Counted from the stretch's first letter, positions 44,483 through 52,742 are shown. The stretch is 55,429 nt of DNA from Hyphomicrobiales bacterium (GCA_900470775.1 UCBZ01000023.1:1-55429), one strand, 5' to 3'. A program made the numbers and translations. Notes: generated from the letters alone by a model not told the origin.

Positions 44483-44498
44483 GTTGACTGCCGTCAAT
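44483..44498. promoter_or_regulatory. parS-like centromere site
   Basis: The sequence GTTGACTGCCGTCAAT fits the repABC parS pattern GTT-N4-GC-N4-AAC at all but the last base, and its core TTGAC/GTCAA arms are perfect. Its place between repA and repB is common for parS in this family. RepB should bind here. Confidence 0.6.
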
Positions 44499-44552
44499 TT
44501 AAGTAAATTTCGACGTAGTTTCAGGACTTTAGCGGGAGAGGACGCGTAAACT

Positions 44553-45548
44553 ATGGCCCGCAAAAACCCGTTCGCTAATCTTCTTGAGGATGCTCACTCA
44601 CCCGATCAACCTCAGCCTTCGCTTGACTACACGGTGAAGGGCGCCTCGCGCTCGTTCTTAAGCTCCATTAATGAAATAGCGTCTCGTGCGGATCGGCTCA
44701 TGGAAGGGGAGCCGATTGTTGAGCTGGATCCAAACGATGTCGCGACCTCGTTTGTTCGCGATCGTCTAGATGAAGACGGCCCTGAGTTTGACGAACTCCT
44801 GTCGGCGATCAGAGAGCGTGGCCAAGATTCCCCCATTCTTGTCAGACCCCACCCGAAGGAAGCCGGGCGGTACATGGTGGTGTTTGGCCACCGAAGGCTA
44901 AAAGTCGCCGCCGTTCTGGGCCGAAAAGTGCGGGCGGTTATCCGACAGTTGGCGGATAGCGAGCACGTTGTTGCTCAGGGGCAGGAGAATTCGGCGCGTG
45001 CGAACCTGTCGTTTATTGAGAGGGCACTCTACGCCGGGGAATTGGCGCGCCTCCGATACGACCAGGACAATACCATCATATTGGCGGCGCTGTCGGTTGA
45101 CCGGGCGTCGCTTTCAAAAATGCTTTCCGTCGCGGCCATATCCGAACCCGTGCTGCGTTCGATCGGTGCTGCCAAAGGTATCGGACGCGATCGCTGGTAT
45201 GAGCTTAAGCTCCTGCTCGACAGGCCTTCGAACGAAGAACGCGCCAAGACGGCCATAGGCGAAGCCGGGTTTGCGGAGCTGTCCAGCGATGAGCGTTTCA
45301 ACTTTCTGCTTCGCCGCCTTAAAGCAGCGCCTGCCGCGCGAGCTGTCGTCGGCCCAAAGCTGGCGAAATGGTCGGCAGCAGACGGCTCAATTACGGCCGA
45401 TGTCACAGTCGATCGAGCCAAGGTGACGATGGCATTCAAAACCAAAGGCCAGGATGCAAAGGCGTTTGGCGACTATCTGTCGGGTGCTCTGGACAGCCTC
45501 TATGAGGATTTCAGACGCCAGGCGACTGAAACGAACAACGGAGCGTAG
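44553..45548 (+). CDS. repB: RepB, plasmid partition protein (ParB type)
   Basis: The protein has 331 residues, with a purine-rich GGGAGAGG upstream of ATG 44553. The ParB domain contains the R-x-x-F-V-x-D-R-L region, then SPILVRPHPKEAGRYMVVFG, HRRLKVAAVLGRKVRAVIR and QENSARANLSFIERALYAGE, typical of RepB, followed by a helix-turn-helix (LSVDRASLSKMLSV). The C-terminal RepB domain ends near YLSGALDSLYEDF. It binds parS and works with RepA. Confidence 0.96.
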   Translation: MARKNPFANLLEDAHSPDQPQPSLDYTVKGASRSFLSSINEIASRADRLMEGEPIVELDPNDVATSFVRDRLDEDGPEFDELLSAIRERGQDSPILVRPHPKEAGRYMVVFGHRRLKVAAVLGRKVRAVIRQLADSEHVVAQGQENSARANLSFIERALYAGELARLRYDQDNTIILAALSVDRASLSKMLSVAAISEPVLRSIGAAKGIGRDRWYELKLLLDRPSNEERAKTAIGEAGFAELSSDERFNFLLRRLKAAPAARAVVGPKLAKWSAADGSITADVTVDRAKVTMAFKTKGQDAKAFGDYLSGALDSLYEDFRRQATETNNGA

Positions 45549-45557
45549 CAACCAGCA

Positions 45558-45610
45558 AAAGAAAAAGGCCCCCGAAACGGAGTTCCGGAAGCCCTTCTCT
45601 GTCCTAAGCA
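45558..45610 (-). ncRNA. Antisense ctRNA (incompatibility RNA) between repB and repC
   Basis: On the minus strand a TTGACA box (45644-45639) is followed after 17 bases by GATTCT (45621-45616), so a transcript should start near 45609. About 30 bases later comes a hairpin (GGGCTTCCG with CGGGGGCC) and a T-run (CCTTTTTCTTTT) that ends at about 45557. The location, the opposite direction and the size of about 50 bases are those of the RepC-controlling countertranscript of repABC plasmids. Confidence 0.75.
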
Positions 45611-45712
45611 AACTGAGAATCACACTTCCGCGAATCACTGTCAAGAGTCTCAATGAGGCTCAAGCGCCATTTCGGCGACTGGATTCTTTTGCCTAACAAC
45701 AGGTGAAAGAAC

Positions 45713-46942
45713 GTGGTTTCGCACATCTCAACGACGCCCTTTGGGCGGCGATCGCTGACGCTTGCCCACGTGGCCAGCCAGGCGAGCGCGAAAACGCGGC
45801 CGCCCGAAAAAGCGGTCCACAAATGGAACGTCTTCCGCGCGATCTGCACGGCCAAGAACAGCCTCGGCGTGACCGAGCGAGCGTTGGCTGTGCTGAACGC
45901 GCTATTGACGTTTCATCCCGAGACCGTTCTGACCGGCGAGGGTCTCGTGGTCTTCCCATCGAACCAGCAGCTCTGCCTGCGCGCGCACGGCATGCCACCG
46001 GCGACGCTCCGGCGCCATCTGGCTGTCCTGGTTGACTGCGGCCTAGTCATCCGTCGCGATAGCCCCAACGGCAAGCGCTATGCCCGCAAAGACAGGGCAG
46101 GGGAGATCGAGCTCGCCTTTGGCTTCGACCTTTCGCCGCTGGTTGTTCGCGCCGAGGAGTTCGAGGCCTTGGCCGAAGAGGTCCTGGCTGAGGACCGTGC
46201 GCTCAAGCTGGTGCGTGAGCGCATCACGATCTGCCGGCGCGACATCGCCAAGATGATAGCGACAGGCCTGGAGGAGGGCGTGCCGACCCGCCGGGGAGGG
46301 CAGGGCCCGGCCGACTGGATGGAAGTTCATGGGCTTTACAGGGGCATCGTCGGGCGGATTCCGCGCTCAGCCACGCGTCTGGTGCTCGAGCCGATCGCCG
46401 AGGAACTCTCGCTGCTGGCCGATGAAGTGCTCATCCTGTTGGAAGATCACATTAAAACTCAAAATATGAGCGGCAATGAGTCTCATTCTGAGCGTCACAT
46501 ACAGAATTCAAAACCAGAATCCCTTACTGATTTTGAACCTCGCTTTCGAGAAAGCACGGGGGCGATTGTCGAGATCGAACTGGAACCGGCGAGGATGCCG
46601 GAACGGACCTATCCCTTGGGGATGGTGCTCGATGCCTGTCCCGACATCATCGACTACAGCCGCGGAGGAATTACGAACTGGCGCGATCTCGCGGCCGCGG
46701 TTGCCGTGGTCCGGCCCATGCTGGGGATCAGTCCGAGCGCCTGGTTTGAGGCGCAAGCCGCGCTCGGCGAAATCGAGGCCGCGATTGTGGTCGCGGCGAT
46801 TCTGCAGCGAGGGGAGGCGATCAACAGCGCCGGCGGCTATCTGCGTGGCTTGACCAGAAAGGCCGAGGCCGGAGAGTTTTCGCTCGGCCCGATGTTGATG
46901 GCGCTGATTGGCGGCCGAAAGCGCGAGAAGCAGCGGGCTTGA
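45713..46942 (+). CDS. repC: RepC, replication initiator
   Basis: The protein has 409 residues. The GTG at 45713 follows AGGTGA. The N-terminal domain (HKWNVFRAICTAKNSLGVTE, LVVFPSNQQLCLRAHGMPPA and LRRHLAVLVDCGLVIRRDSP) is the winged-helix DNA-binding part. The C-terminal domain (MVLDACPDIIDYSRGGI, then W-R-D-L) is the conserved RepC block. RepC binds an AT-rich origin inside its own gene. The ctRNA at 45558-45610 lies in its leader and controls expression. Confidence 0.96.
   Translation: MVSHISTTPFGRRSLTLAHVASQASAKTRPPEKAVHKWNVFRAICTAKNSLGVTERALAVLNALLTFHPETVLTGEGLVVFPSNQQLCLRAHGMPPATLRRHLAVLVDCGLVIRRDSPNGKRYARKDRAGEIELAFGFDLSPLVVRAEEFEALAEEVLAEDRALKLVRERITICRRDIAKMIATGLEEGVPTRRGGQGPADWMEVHGLYRGIVGRIPRSATRLVLEPIAEELSLLADEVLILLEDHIKTQNMSGNESHSERHIQNSKPESLTDFEPRFRESTGAIVEIELEPARMPERTYPLGMVLDACPDIIDYSRGGITNWRDLAAAVAVVRPMLGISPSAWFEAQAALGEIEAAIVVAAILQRGEAINSAGGYLRGLTRKAEAGEFSLGPMLMALIGGRKREKQRA
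46448..46545. other. Probable origin of replication (oriV) inside repC
   Basis: This ~100-base stretch is distinctly AT-rich within a GC-rich gene. It encodes the linker between the two RepC domains. In characterised repABC plasmids the origin lies in such a stretch of repC. The assignment rests on that parallel. Confidence 0.6.
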
Positions 46943-47074
46943 GGGTCGGAGCCGATGGTTGAGACAAGAACACGCGACAGGCAATGTTTAATCGACGGCG
47001 ATCAGTGTCTTTCGCTTTGCTTTGAATGCCGCGGGCTCCATAGTGGTGCCGGTTGGGTGGAGTAGGAGGCGGTT

Positions 47075-47314
47075 ATGCATCAGCTTCGCGTTTCAGAGGC
47101 CGTCGAAGCGGCAGCAAAAGCTCTGCACGAGTCCGTGCGTGATCAAAAACAGTTCCGCTGGGACGCCATGACCGAACAATGGCGTATCGAGATGCGCGCC
47201 TATGTTCGCCCGTGTGTCCTGGCTGCGCTGAGAGCCTCTGATGAACTCGTCGCGCGCCCCACCGATCGGCGGGTGCTCGGGACGCGACCGCGTCTGGAGA
47301 CGGTTTTGCGCTGA
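47075..47314 (+). CDS. Small hypothetical plasmid protein
   Basis: The protein has 79 residues. The ATG at 47075 follows a perfect AGGAGG. The sequence starts MHQLRVSEAVEAAAKALHES and continues with W-R-x-E-M-R-A-Y-V-R-P-C-V-L-A-A-L. It looks like a compact helical protein. No family is recognised. It is the first gene after repC on the same strand. Confidence 0.6.
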   Translation: MHQLRVSEAVEAAAKALHESVRDQKQFRWDAMTEQWRIEMRAYVRPCVLAALRASDELVARPTDRRVLGTRPRLETVLR

Positions 47315-47371
47315 AGGGGCAATCTGCTGATCGGATGAGGGTCGCTGGTCGAGGAGGTCAATAGCGTCGTT

Positions 47372-47602
47372 TCAATCGTGCTTTTGGCGTTTTCTAGGAT
47401 TGGGCTTGGGCTGGATTGCTGCAGTCGCGCGCTCTTGCGTCTCCTTCTGCAGGCGCAGTTCTCTCAGCCGGGCCGTATTGGCGTCTCGGGTCTGGGCGAG
47501 CGTGTCACTTTCGGACAAGATGCGATCGCGCACCACCGATTGCGTTTGTGTCCTCAGAAACGCGTTATCGGCATCGATACGCTGCTTCGACTTTTCATTC
47601 AT
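47372..47602 (-). CDS. Small basic hypothetical protein
   Basis: The frame encodes 76 residues (start MNEKSKQRIDADNAFLRTQT). It is highly charged, helical and coiled-coil-like, ending in a basic tail P-K-P-N-P-R-K-R-Q-K. A weak GAAGG lies upstream of the ATG. Short proteins of this style are found near repABC genes, but I cannot name a family. Confidence 0.5.
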   Translation of the reverse strand: MNEKSKQRIDADNAFLRTQTQSVVRDRILSESDTLAQTRDANTARLRELRLQKETQERATAAIQPKPNPRKRQKHD

Positions 47603-47900
47603 GCGGAAACCTTCGAGTCATTGCAGTGATCGCGTCGGCGAGCGAGCCGACAGTCCGACGAGGATAGACTGTTTCATAGACCCACGTCTTGTTGCTCTGG
47701 TTGGAGTGACGCGAAACCTAGTCGCGAGGGGCAGCCTGGCCTCTCGCACGAGAAGCTTCGGGGGATATCGCCGAAGCGGAATGCCCTGGAGAGAGCGTCA
47801 CAGGCTTGGCGCCGATATCGGCGATGTATCATCGCTCTGAATCAATGCCGGCTGATCGATTCAAGCTTTGCGTTGGACCGGTCGGCCCGCGACGCGCGAG

Positions 47901-48173
47901 ATGCTGTCCATGGACAGCGCACGCGAACCCGACCCCGGCAAGCTCCAGATGCTCGTACTCGAGCGCCGGGACGAGGCTTGCAACATGGCACGCTTCTATG
48001 TGCTTGCGATCGAGCCCACGCTCTTCGGGGATACCGCCCTGGTGCGCGAATGGGGACGGATCGGTACTTGCGGCCGGCGCCGCCTGGATCTCCACCCCGA
48101 TCTTGTCGCTGCGGCCGAAGCGCTCGATGTCTGGCTGTCACGCAAATCCCGGCGCGGCTACCAGCTGCGCTGA
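47901..48173 (+). CDS. WGR-domain protein
   Basis: The protein has about 90 residues from ATG 47901; a second ATG at 47910 is possible. The whole length is a WGR domain: NMARFYVLAIEPTLFGDTAL, then VREWGRIGTCGRRRLDL and KSRRGYQLR. WGR domains bind nucleic acid, and free-standing ones are common on alphaproteobacterial plasmids. The role is unknown; it may act in DNA-end or RNA handling. It lies upstream of an HU gene on the same strand. Confidence 0.82.
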   Translation: MLSMDSAREPDPGKLQMLVLERRDEACNMARFYVLAIEPTLFGDTALVREWGRIGTCGRRRLDLHPDLVAAAEALDVWLSRKSRRGYQLR

Positions 48174-48293
48174 TCGCGGTGGATCGGGCAGGGGAGAGGC
48201 TTCTGATTTCGAGCTGCGCGAGCGCTGGCGCTTGCTCTCTGGGCCGTTTCAGCTATTTGGGGCGCGCTTTCCTCTGAATCAGTGAGATTTTAG

Positions 48294-48566
48294 ATGACCA
48301 AGAACGAACTCATCGCGGCGATCGCCGAGAGCACCGGCAAGACCAAGGCGGATATCGGCGCCATCCTTGTATCGCTGGCGGAGGTTTCCACGAAAGCCCT
48401 GAAGGATGGTGGCGACATAACCCTTGGCGGTATAGGCAAGCTTTCGGTTGCAAAGCGTGACGCGCGCCAGGCGCGCAATCCTTCGACTGGCGCCACGATC
48501 GAGGTTCCGGCCAAGACTGTCGTCAAGTTCAAAGTCGCCAAGGATCTCGCGGACACCGTCGCCTGA
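48294..48566 (+). CDS. HU-family DNA-binding protein
   Basis: The protein has 90 residues (MTKNELIAAIAESTGKTKAD). The HU/IHF fold is complete, with the arm region GGIGKLSVAKRDARQARNPS and T-G-x-x-I-E-V-P-A. HU proteins bend and compact DNA and may assist plasmid replication or recombination. The closing K-D-L-A-D-T-V is normal for the family. A perfect inverted repeat follows 13 bases after the stop. Confidence 0.93.
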   Translation: MTKNELIAAIAESTGKTKADIGAILVSLAEVSTKALKDGGDITLGGIGKLSVAKRDARQARNPSTGATIEVPAKTVVKFKVAKDLADTVA

Positions 48567-48579
48567 CATTTATATCGTA

Positions 48580-48624
48580 TTGAGGTGCAGTTTGGTGGGG
48601 ATACTCACAAGAACTGCACCTCAA
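48580..48624. repeat. Perfect 13-base inverted repeat after the HU gene
   Basis: TTGAGGTGCAGTT (48580-48592) and its complement (48612-48624) enclose 19 bases. No T-run follows. It may be a terminator-like structure for the HU transcript or a protein-binding site in front of mucR. Confidence 0.6.
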
Positions 48625-48721
48625 CAAGTGTCGAACGACCATCGTGGGATAGACTTTGTTGAGTATCGTCGGTAGGCTGGCTGTGGAGAGATCAGTTCAC
48701 TCCTTCCCGCTGGAGAGCCGA

Positions 48722-49195
48722 ATGTCCGACAACAACGCCGAGCTTCTCGAACTGACGACCTCGGTCGTTTCGGCCTATGTCTCGAATAACAATGTCCAGC
48801 CGTCAGACCTCGTCGATTTGATCGCCAGCACCTATTCCGCGCTGGCCAAGCTCGGCGGCGAACCTGAGCCTGCCCCCGTTGCTGCGCTCGTCCCGGCCGT
48901 CCCTATCCGCAAATCCGTCACGCCCGACGCGATCATCTGCCTGGAAGACGGCAAGAAGTTCAAATCCCTGAAGCGACATCTTAGAGCGGCCTTCGACATG
49001 ACGCCCGAGCAGTATCGCACCAAATGGGGCCTGCCGGTCGACTACCCGATGGTTGCGCCGGCCTATGCCGAAGCTCGCTCCGCGCTTGCCAAGTCAATGG
49101 GCCTCGGGCGCAAAGCGGCTGCGAAACCTGCTGTAGCGCGAATGACCAAGCCGGCGCCGGCGGCGAAAGCGGCACGCGCGAAGGTTTCTGCCTAA
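48722..49195 (+). CDS. mucR: MucR/Ros-family zinc-finger transcriptional regulator
   Basis: The protein has 157 residues, with ATG at 48722 after GGAGAG. The N-terminal oligomerisation region ([20 protein letters not shown]) and the zinc-finger region ([20 protein letters not shown], then H-L-R) are typical of MucR, and the [20 protein letters not shown] tail is the standard ending, with an added Ala/Lys-rich stretch. MucR proteins control EPS synthesis, motility and virulence genes in rhizobia and relatives. A plasmid-borne copy near an EPS cluster could regulate that cluster. A broken relative is at 37371-37596. Confidence 0.92.
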   Translation: MSDNNAELLELTTSVVSAYVSNNNVQPSDLVDLIASTYSALAKLGGEPEPAPVAALVPAVPIRKSVTPDAIICLEDGKKFKSLKRHLRAAFDMTPEQYRTKWGLPVDYPMVAPAYAEARSALAKSMGLGRKAAAKPAVARMTKPAPAAKAARAKVSA

Positions 49196-49240
49196 ACCTC
49201 TCGGAAAGAGATCAGGGCTAAGGAGGGGCGGGGGCTATCG

Positions 49241-49528
49241 TTAGCCCCGCTTCCCTGTTGGCCTTCCGAGCATTGCGCTCACCCATTTTCCAAAGATCGG
49301 AGCCCGCTGTGGCGGGCGCATGATGCCCATGGCGCGATCGGCGTTTTCCTGGATGATCTCGCTCAATGCTTCGGCCTTGAGCGTCTCGAACCAGCGCAGC
49401 GTGGCCTTGCCGGCATTGGCGCTTGTTGGAACTGGCGCGTGCCGGCCCAGCTTCTTTCGGTAACTGGCCAGCGCCGCGATCTCGGCCAGTTCCTCGATGG
49501 TCTTTCCTTCGTCCGCCATCATGATCAT
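49241..49528 (-). CDS. Small hypothetical protein
   Basis: The frame encodes about 95 residues; the ATG at 49528 (or those at 49522 and 49519) follows GGAG. The sequence MADEGKTIEELAEIAALASY leads into a helical body with WFETLKAEALSEIIQENADR. No family is recognised. It is convergent with mucR and 45 bases from its stop. Confidence 0.55.
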   Translation of the reverse strand: MIMMADEGKTIEELAEIAALASYRKKLGRHAPVPTSANAGKATLRWFETLKAEALSEIIQENADRAMGIMRPPQRAPIFGKWVSAMLGRPTGKRG

Positions 49529-49586
49529 TTCTCCGCACAACCATGACTGGCATGCAAGCTATGTTCCATATCGTAGCGGCTCATCG

Positions 49587-50003
49587 TCACGCGGCGCACA
49601 AGACCAGGCACCCCTGATTTCCGATCGCTCGACACAAGCGGCGCGAGTCGATCGTGTTCAGACGGGCGACCTCCCCGATCACCGAGCCCAAGCCGCCGTG
49701 TCGGAGGCCTTCTTCCATGCAGGCCAGCACCGTCTCATCGTCGCCAGCCTCGACATAGATCACTCTGTCAGAGACCAGCCCCGCCTGAGCGATTGCCGGC
49801 GCGAAGATATCGGGACGCGTCATGCACCAGAGGACCTTGCCCCGCGTGCGGGCCGCCACGCCGGCGCTGAAAAGCGCGACCGCGGCGCCATTGCCGCCGC
49901 CAGCGACCTCGTGCAAGGCGCCAAGGGCCAGACCATCACCGGGGAGTCGCGCATCGACGTTCCTGACAGTCAGACATCCAGAATCCCGCTTCATTAAATT
50001 CAC
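49587..50003 (-). pseudogene. ImuA-like fragment
   Basis: The frame encodes LPGDGLALGALHEVAGGGNG, GKVLWCMTRPDIFAPAIAQA, ETVLACMEEGLRHGGLGSVI and EVARLNTIDSRRL, the central part of ImuA (RecA/SulA-like protein of the imuA-imuB-dnaE2 mutasome). Only ~130 of ~250 residues remain. The N-terminal part is missing and the frame is lost after RRL. No imuB or dnaE2 follows, so this is a remnant. Confidence 0.8.
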
Positions 50004-50008
50004 TCACA

Positions 50009-50093
50009 GACTTCCAGATAGCGGACTATAGACTTCCAATCAGCGGCTCGTTGACTCCCAATTAGCCGGCCACATTTGATCCCAGTTTGCTGG
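50009..50093. repeat. Four degenerate direct repeats upstream of the DUF4143 ATPase gene
   Basis: The copies are GACTTCCAGATAGCGG (50009-50024), GACTTCCAATCAGCGG (50031-50046), GACTCCCAATTAGCCGG (50053-50069) and GATCCCAGTTTGCTGG (50078-50093). The steps are 22, 22 and 25 bases, about two helical turns. The last copy ends 14 bases before the ATG. Operators or iteron-like sites are plausible. Confidence 0.7.
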
Positions 50094-50107
50094 CATTCGG
50101 AGATGGC

Positions 50108-51328
50108 ATGTTTGAGCGGTTTGTCGAGCGGCGGGTTGAGGAAGCCCTCTCGGATACGCCAGTGGCTCTGGTCGTGGGACCACGCCGGGCCGGCAAAACT
50201 ACACTTGTCCGAAAGATCGGAGAGGCTGATCGAGCCTATTTCACACTCGACGACCAGACGATGCTCGAGGCTGCCCAGTCCGATCCGGCCGGCTTCATCC
50301 GAAGCCTGGATCGGGTCACGATCGACGAAATCCAGCGTGCACCCGACCTCCTGTTGGCTATCAAGAAGACGGTCGACGAAGATTATCGTCCAGGCCGTTT
50401 TCTGCTGACAGGCTCGGCAAATGTACTGACCCTGCCGCGGATCGCCGACAGCCTGGCCGGCCGGATGGAGACCATCCAGATGCTGCCGCTGGCGCGGGCG
50501 GAGGTCAAAGGCCGAACGCCGACATTTCTGGAACGCCTTTTCCAAGGGGAGCTGCGGAGCCAACCGGACGCGATCATTGGCGATGCACTTGTCCAGCTTG
50601 TTCTGCTCGGTGGCTTCCCCGAAGCGATCCGCCGGGAAAGCGAACGGCGTCGGCAGGACTGGTTACGCTCCTATCTCACCTCGATCCTGACACGCGATCT
50701 CAGGGATATCGCCGACGTGGAGAAGCTGACGGAACTTCCCAAATTCGTGCGCCTGCTCGCCGAGCATTCCGGCCAACTGGTGAACTACTCGCAGTTCGGT
50801 GCGGCCATCAACGTGAGCCATAAGACCGGGCAGCGTTACGTCGGGCTGCTCGAACAGGTGTTCATGATCGCCACGCTGCAGCCATGGTACAACAATGCGC
50901 TGAAGCGGATCGTCAAGACGCCGAAACTGCATTTCCTCGATTCCGGCCTGCTGGCGACCGTGCGTGGCCTCACCTTCGACCGGGTAAGGGCGGATCGCGG
51001 GACATTTGGCGCGCTGCTGGAGAGCTTCGTGTTCTCCGAAGTGTTGAAGCTCACGACGGCCTCGGACCTGCGGCTGACACCTCATCACTTCCGGGATCGG
51101 GACATGCGCGAAGTGGACCTCGTGCTGGAGCGCGATGACGGGGCGATCGTTGGTATCGAGGTGAAGGCGAGCGCTACGGTAAAGGCGGGCGACTTCTCGG
51201 GGCTACGGGCGCTGGCCGACGCTTGCGGGAATCGCTTTGCCTTCGGCGTCGTCCTCTATGATAGCGCGGATGTTGTGCAGTTTGGCGACCGGTTGGCGGC
51301 GGCGCCGATGTCCTCCCTATGGAATTGA
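50108..51328 (+). CDS. AAA-type ATPase with DUF4143 C-terminal domain
   Basis: The protein has 406 residues from ATG 50108 (GGAG upstream). The AAA_14 domain holds Walker A VVGPRRAGKTTLV, Walker B RVTIDEIQRAPDLL and the sensor LLTGSANVL. The C-terminal DUF4143 part has DLRDIADVEKLTELPKFVRL, then KLHFLDSGLLATVRG and a restriction-endonuclease-like end R-E-V-D-L-V-L-E...G-I-E-V-K-A. The family is widespread on chromosomes and plasmids, and its function is not settled. The D-x-E-V-K-like end suggests a nuclease fold. It appears to be a single-gene unit governed by the repeats in front of it. Confidence 0.92.
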   Translation: MFERFVERRVEEALSDTPVALVVGPRRAGKTTLVRKIGEADRAYFTLDDQTMLEAAQSDPAGFIRSLDRVTIDEIQRAPDLLLAIKKTVDEDYRPGRFLLTGSANVLTLPRIADSLAGRMETIQMLPLARAEVKGRTPTFLERLFQGELRSQPDAIIGDALVQLVLLGGFPEAIRRESERRRQDWLRSYLTSILTRDLRDIADVEKLTELPKFVRLLAEHSGQLVNYSQFGAAINVSHKTGQRYVGLLEQVFMIATLQPWYNNALKRIVKTPKLHFLDSGLLATVRGLTFDRVRADRGTFGALLESFVFSEVLKLTTASDLRLTPHHFRDRDMREVDLVLERDDGAIVGIEVKASATVKAGDFSGLRALADACGNRFAFGVVLYDSADVVQFGDRLAAAPMSSLWN

Positions 51329-51563
51329 GTTATGGCGCCAACCAATGCCCGATCCGCCGAGTCGGCTCTGCGAAACGCTTCCGGGGTGGCACGCACGGAT
51401 GACCAACACGAACGAACCGGCCAGCCTTATGCACATCGACGCCCCTGCGCGTGAAGCGCCCCGATGCAACATCCGGTCGTCGTTACCCAGACGCAGAGAC
51501 CATCCCACGCAAGCTCATGCTTTGCGCTCGGAATGGCCTTCTGGCCGCCGCTCCGCGCAGTCT

Positions 51564-51875
51564 TCATTCGCGATGCTCCGAAATCACTGTCCGGTCCGGC
51601 CGGATGCGACCTGTTCTCGGGTGCTTGTGCCAGTTGATCGGGTCGCCCGCTCCGTCCCATTGGTCCATGGCCTCGATCGCAAGCTCGGCCGTCATGAAGC
51701 AATAGCGGTCCGCATAGCCGACTGGGTCTATGTCGACATGGACCGTCCAGTGATAAAGCAGCCGATGGAGGCCACAGAGCCTTCCATCAGGCAGGGTCCA
51801 AAACCGCTTGTAGGCAGCCAGCACCTCAGGCGAGATATCCTCAGGGCGCACCCCGCTTGCCATCGCTGACGTCAT
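51564..51875 (-). CDS. Conserved hypothetical protein
   Basis: The protein has 103 residues. The central part, LCGLHRLLYHWTVHVDIDPV and GYADRYCFMTAELAIEAMDQ, then W-D-G-x-G-D-P-x-x-W-H-K-H-P, is a pattern found in many alphaproteobacterial plasmid and chromosomal proteins with no assigned role. Two His and several aromatic residues are conserved. It lies upstream of vapBC's end on the same strand, but is probably a separate unit. Confidence 0.72.
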   Translation of the reverse strand: MTSAMASGVRPEDISPEVLAAYKRFWTLPDGRLCGLHRLLYHWTVHVDIDPVGYADRYCFMTAELAIEAMDQWDGAGDPINWHKHPRTGRIRPDRTVISEHRE

Positions 51876-51937
51876 GCCAATTCAATGACGCTGGAGGGTA
51901 TAGCGTCCGCTTGTGTTTCAGCGACACGATCCGGGGA

Positions 51938-52342
51938 TCATGCCGGATTCCAGGGGTTGATCACCGACGCGCCGGTATCATCGAAATCCCGCTCATTGCG
52001 GGTGACCAGGATCAGGTCATGGACGATCGCGGTGGCGGCGATCAGCCCGTCGATGTCACCGCGCGGCCGAATCGCCGCAATGCGGCCCCATTCCACCGAG
52101 ATCGGGTCGGTCACCGGCAGGATGCGGTCGGCATGGTCGTGGCGCAGCTTGCGCAGCCATTCGGCGAGGTGCCCCGCTGCCTTGGGATCCGACCGGTGCT
52201 TCAACGCGATGCCGCGCATAATCTCGCCGAGCGTCAGGGTGCTGAGATGCACGCTCCCGGGATCGACCGAGCGCAGCCAGGAAATCGCCTGTGGCGCGCC
52301 ACGGCGTGCTTCGGAGACGACGTTGGTATCGACGAGATACAT
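51938..52342 (-). CDS. vapC: VapC-type PIN-domain toxin (FitB-like)
   Basis: The protein has 134 residues from the ATG at 52342. Acidic PIN residues are in VDTNVVSEARR (Asp5), LTLGEIMRG (Glu) and GDIDGLIAATA (Asp pair), with LVTRNERDFD near the end. PIN toxins are Mg-dependent ribonucleases that often cut tRNA. The start codon shares one base with the antitoxin stop (TGATG), so the two are coupled. It is probably a plasmid-stability module. Confidence 0.93.
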   Translation of the reverse strand: MYLVDTNVVSEARRGAPQAISWLRSVDPGSVHLSTLTLGEIMRGIALKHRSDPKAAGHLAEWLRKLRHDHADRILPVTDPISVEWGRIAAIRPRGDIDGLIAATAIVHDLILVTRNERDFDDTGASVINPWNPA

Positions 52343-52596
52343 CAGAGCGCGATGTCTCGGCTCGGCGTCGTTGCGCGAGCGGCGACAGCATCGGTGAGTT
52401 CGTCGTCCCAGGCGGGGCCGGAGAGTAGGGCGTCGACGAGGCTCGGCCGGCCGGCACGCAGCGCGTCGTAGTCGGACGCCGACAGCACGACGGCGGCGCG
52501 CTCGCCGCGCAGCGTGACGATCTGCGGCCCCTCGATCCGCGCCTTCTGCACGACACGGGAGAACTGGTTCTTGGCGTCCTGCAGCGACCATTCCAT
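52342..52596 (-). CDS. vapB: VapB/Phd-type antitoxin
   Basis: The protein has 84 residues. MEWSLQDAKNQFSRVVQKAR and GPQIVTLRGERAAVVLSASD are a standard Phd/YefM DNA-binding N-terminus. The C-terminal tail (LSGPAWDDELTDAVAARATT) should wrap the PIN toxin. It lies directly before vapC and behind an operator-like palindrome at 52612-52626. Confidence 0.93.
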   Translation of the reverse strand: MEWSLQDAKNQFSRVVQKARIEGPQIVTLRGERAAVVLSASDYDALRAGRPSLVDALLSGPAWDDELTDAVAARATTPSRDIAL

Positions 52597-52611
52597 GGTT
52601 GCGGGCTCCTA

Positions 52612-52626
52612 GCTAGACTGTCTAGC
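52612..52626. promoter_or_regulatory. Operator-like palindrome of vapBC
   Basis: GCTAGAC-T-GTCTAGC is a perfect palindrome around one central base. It lies 15 bases upstream of the antitoxin ATG. Binding by the VapBC complex for autorepression is the likely role. Confidence 0.7.
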
Positions 52627-52742
52627 GATATATGCCCGCCGCATGGCGGGTCAAGGAGCCGAGCGACATCGTAGGAATCTTGGCCGGCCTTCATAACGTC
52701 CGACAATGCAAGATAATCGGGGTTATCGCGTCGATCTGAAGC

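Noticed and set aside
50009..50093. CRISPR array in front of the ATPase gene
   Set aside because: The units are only 16-17 bases, spaced by 6-8 bases, degenerate and four in number. There are no cas genes and no spacers of normal length.
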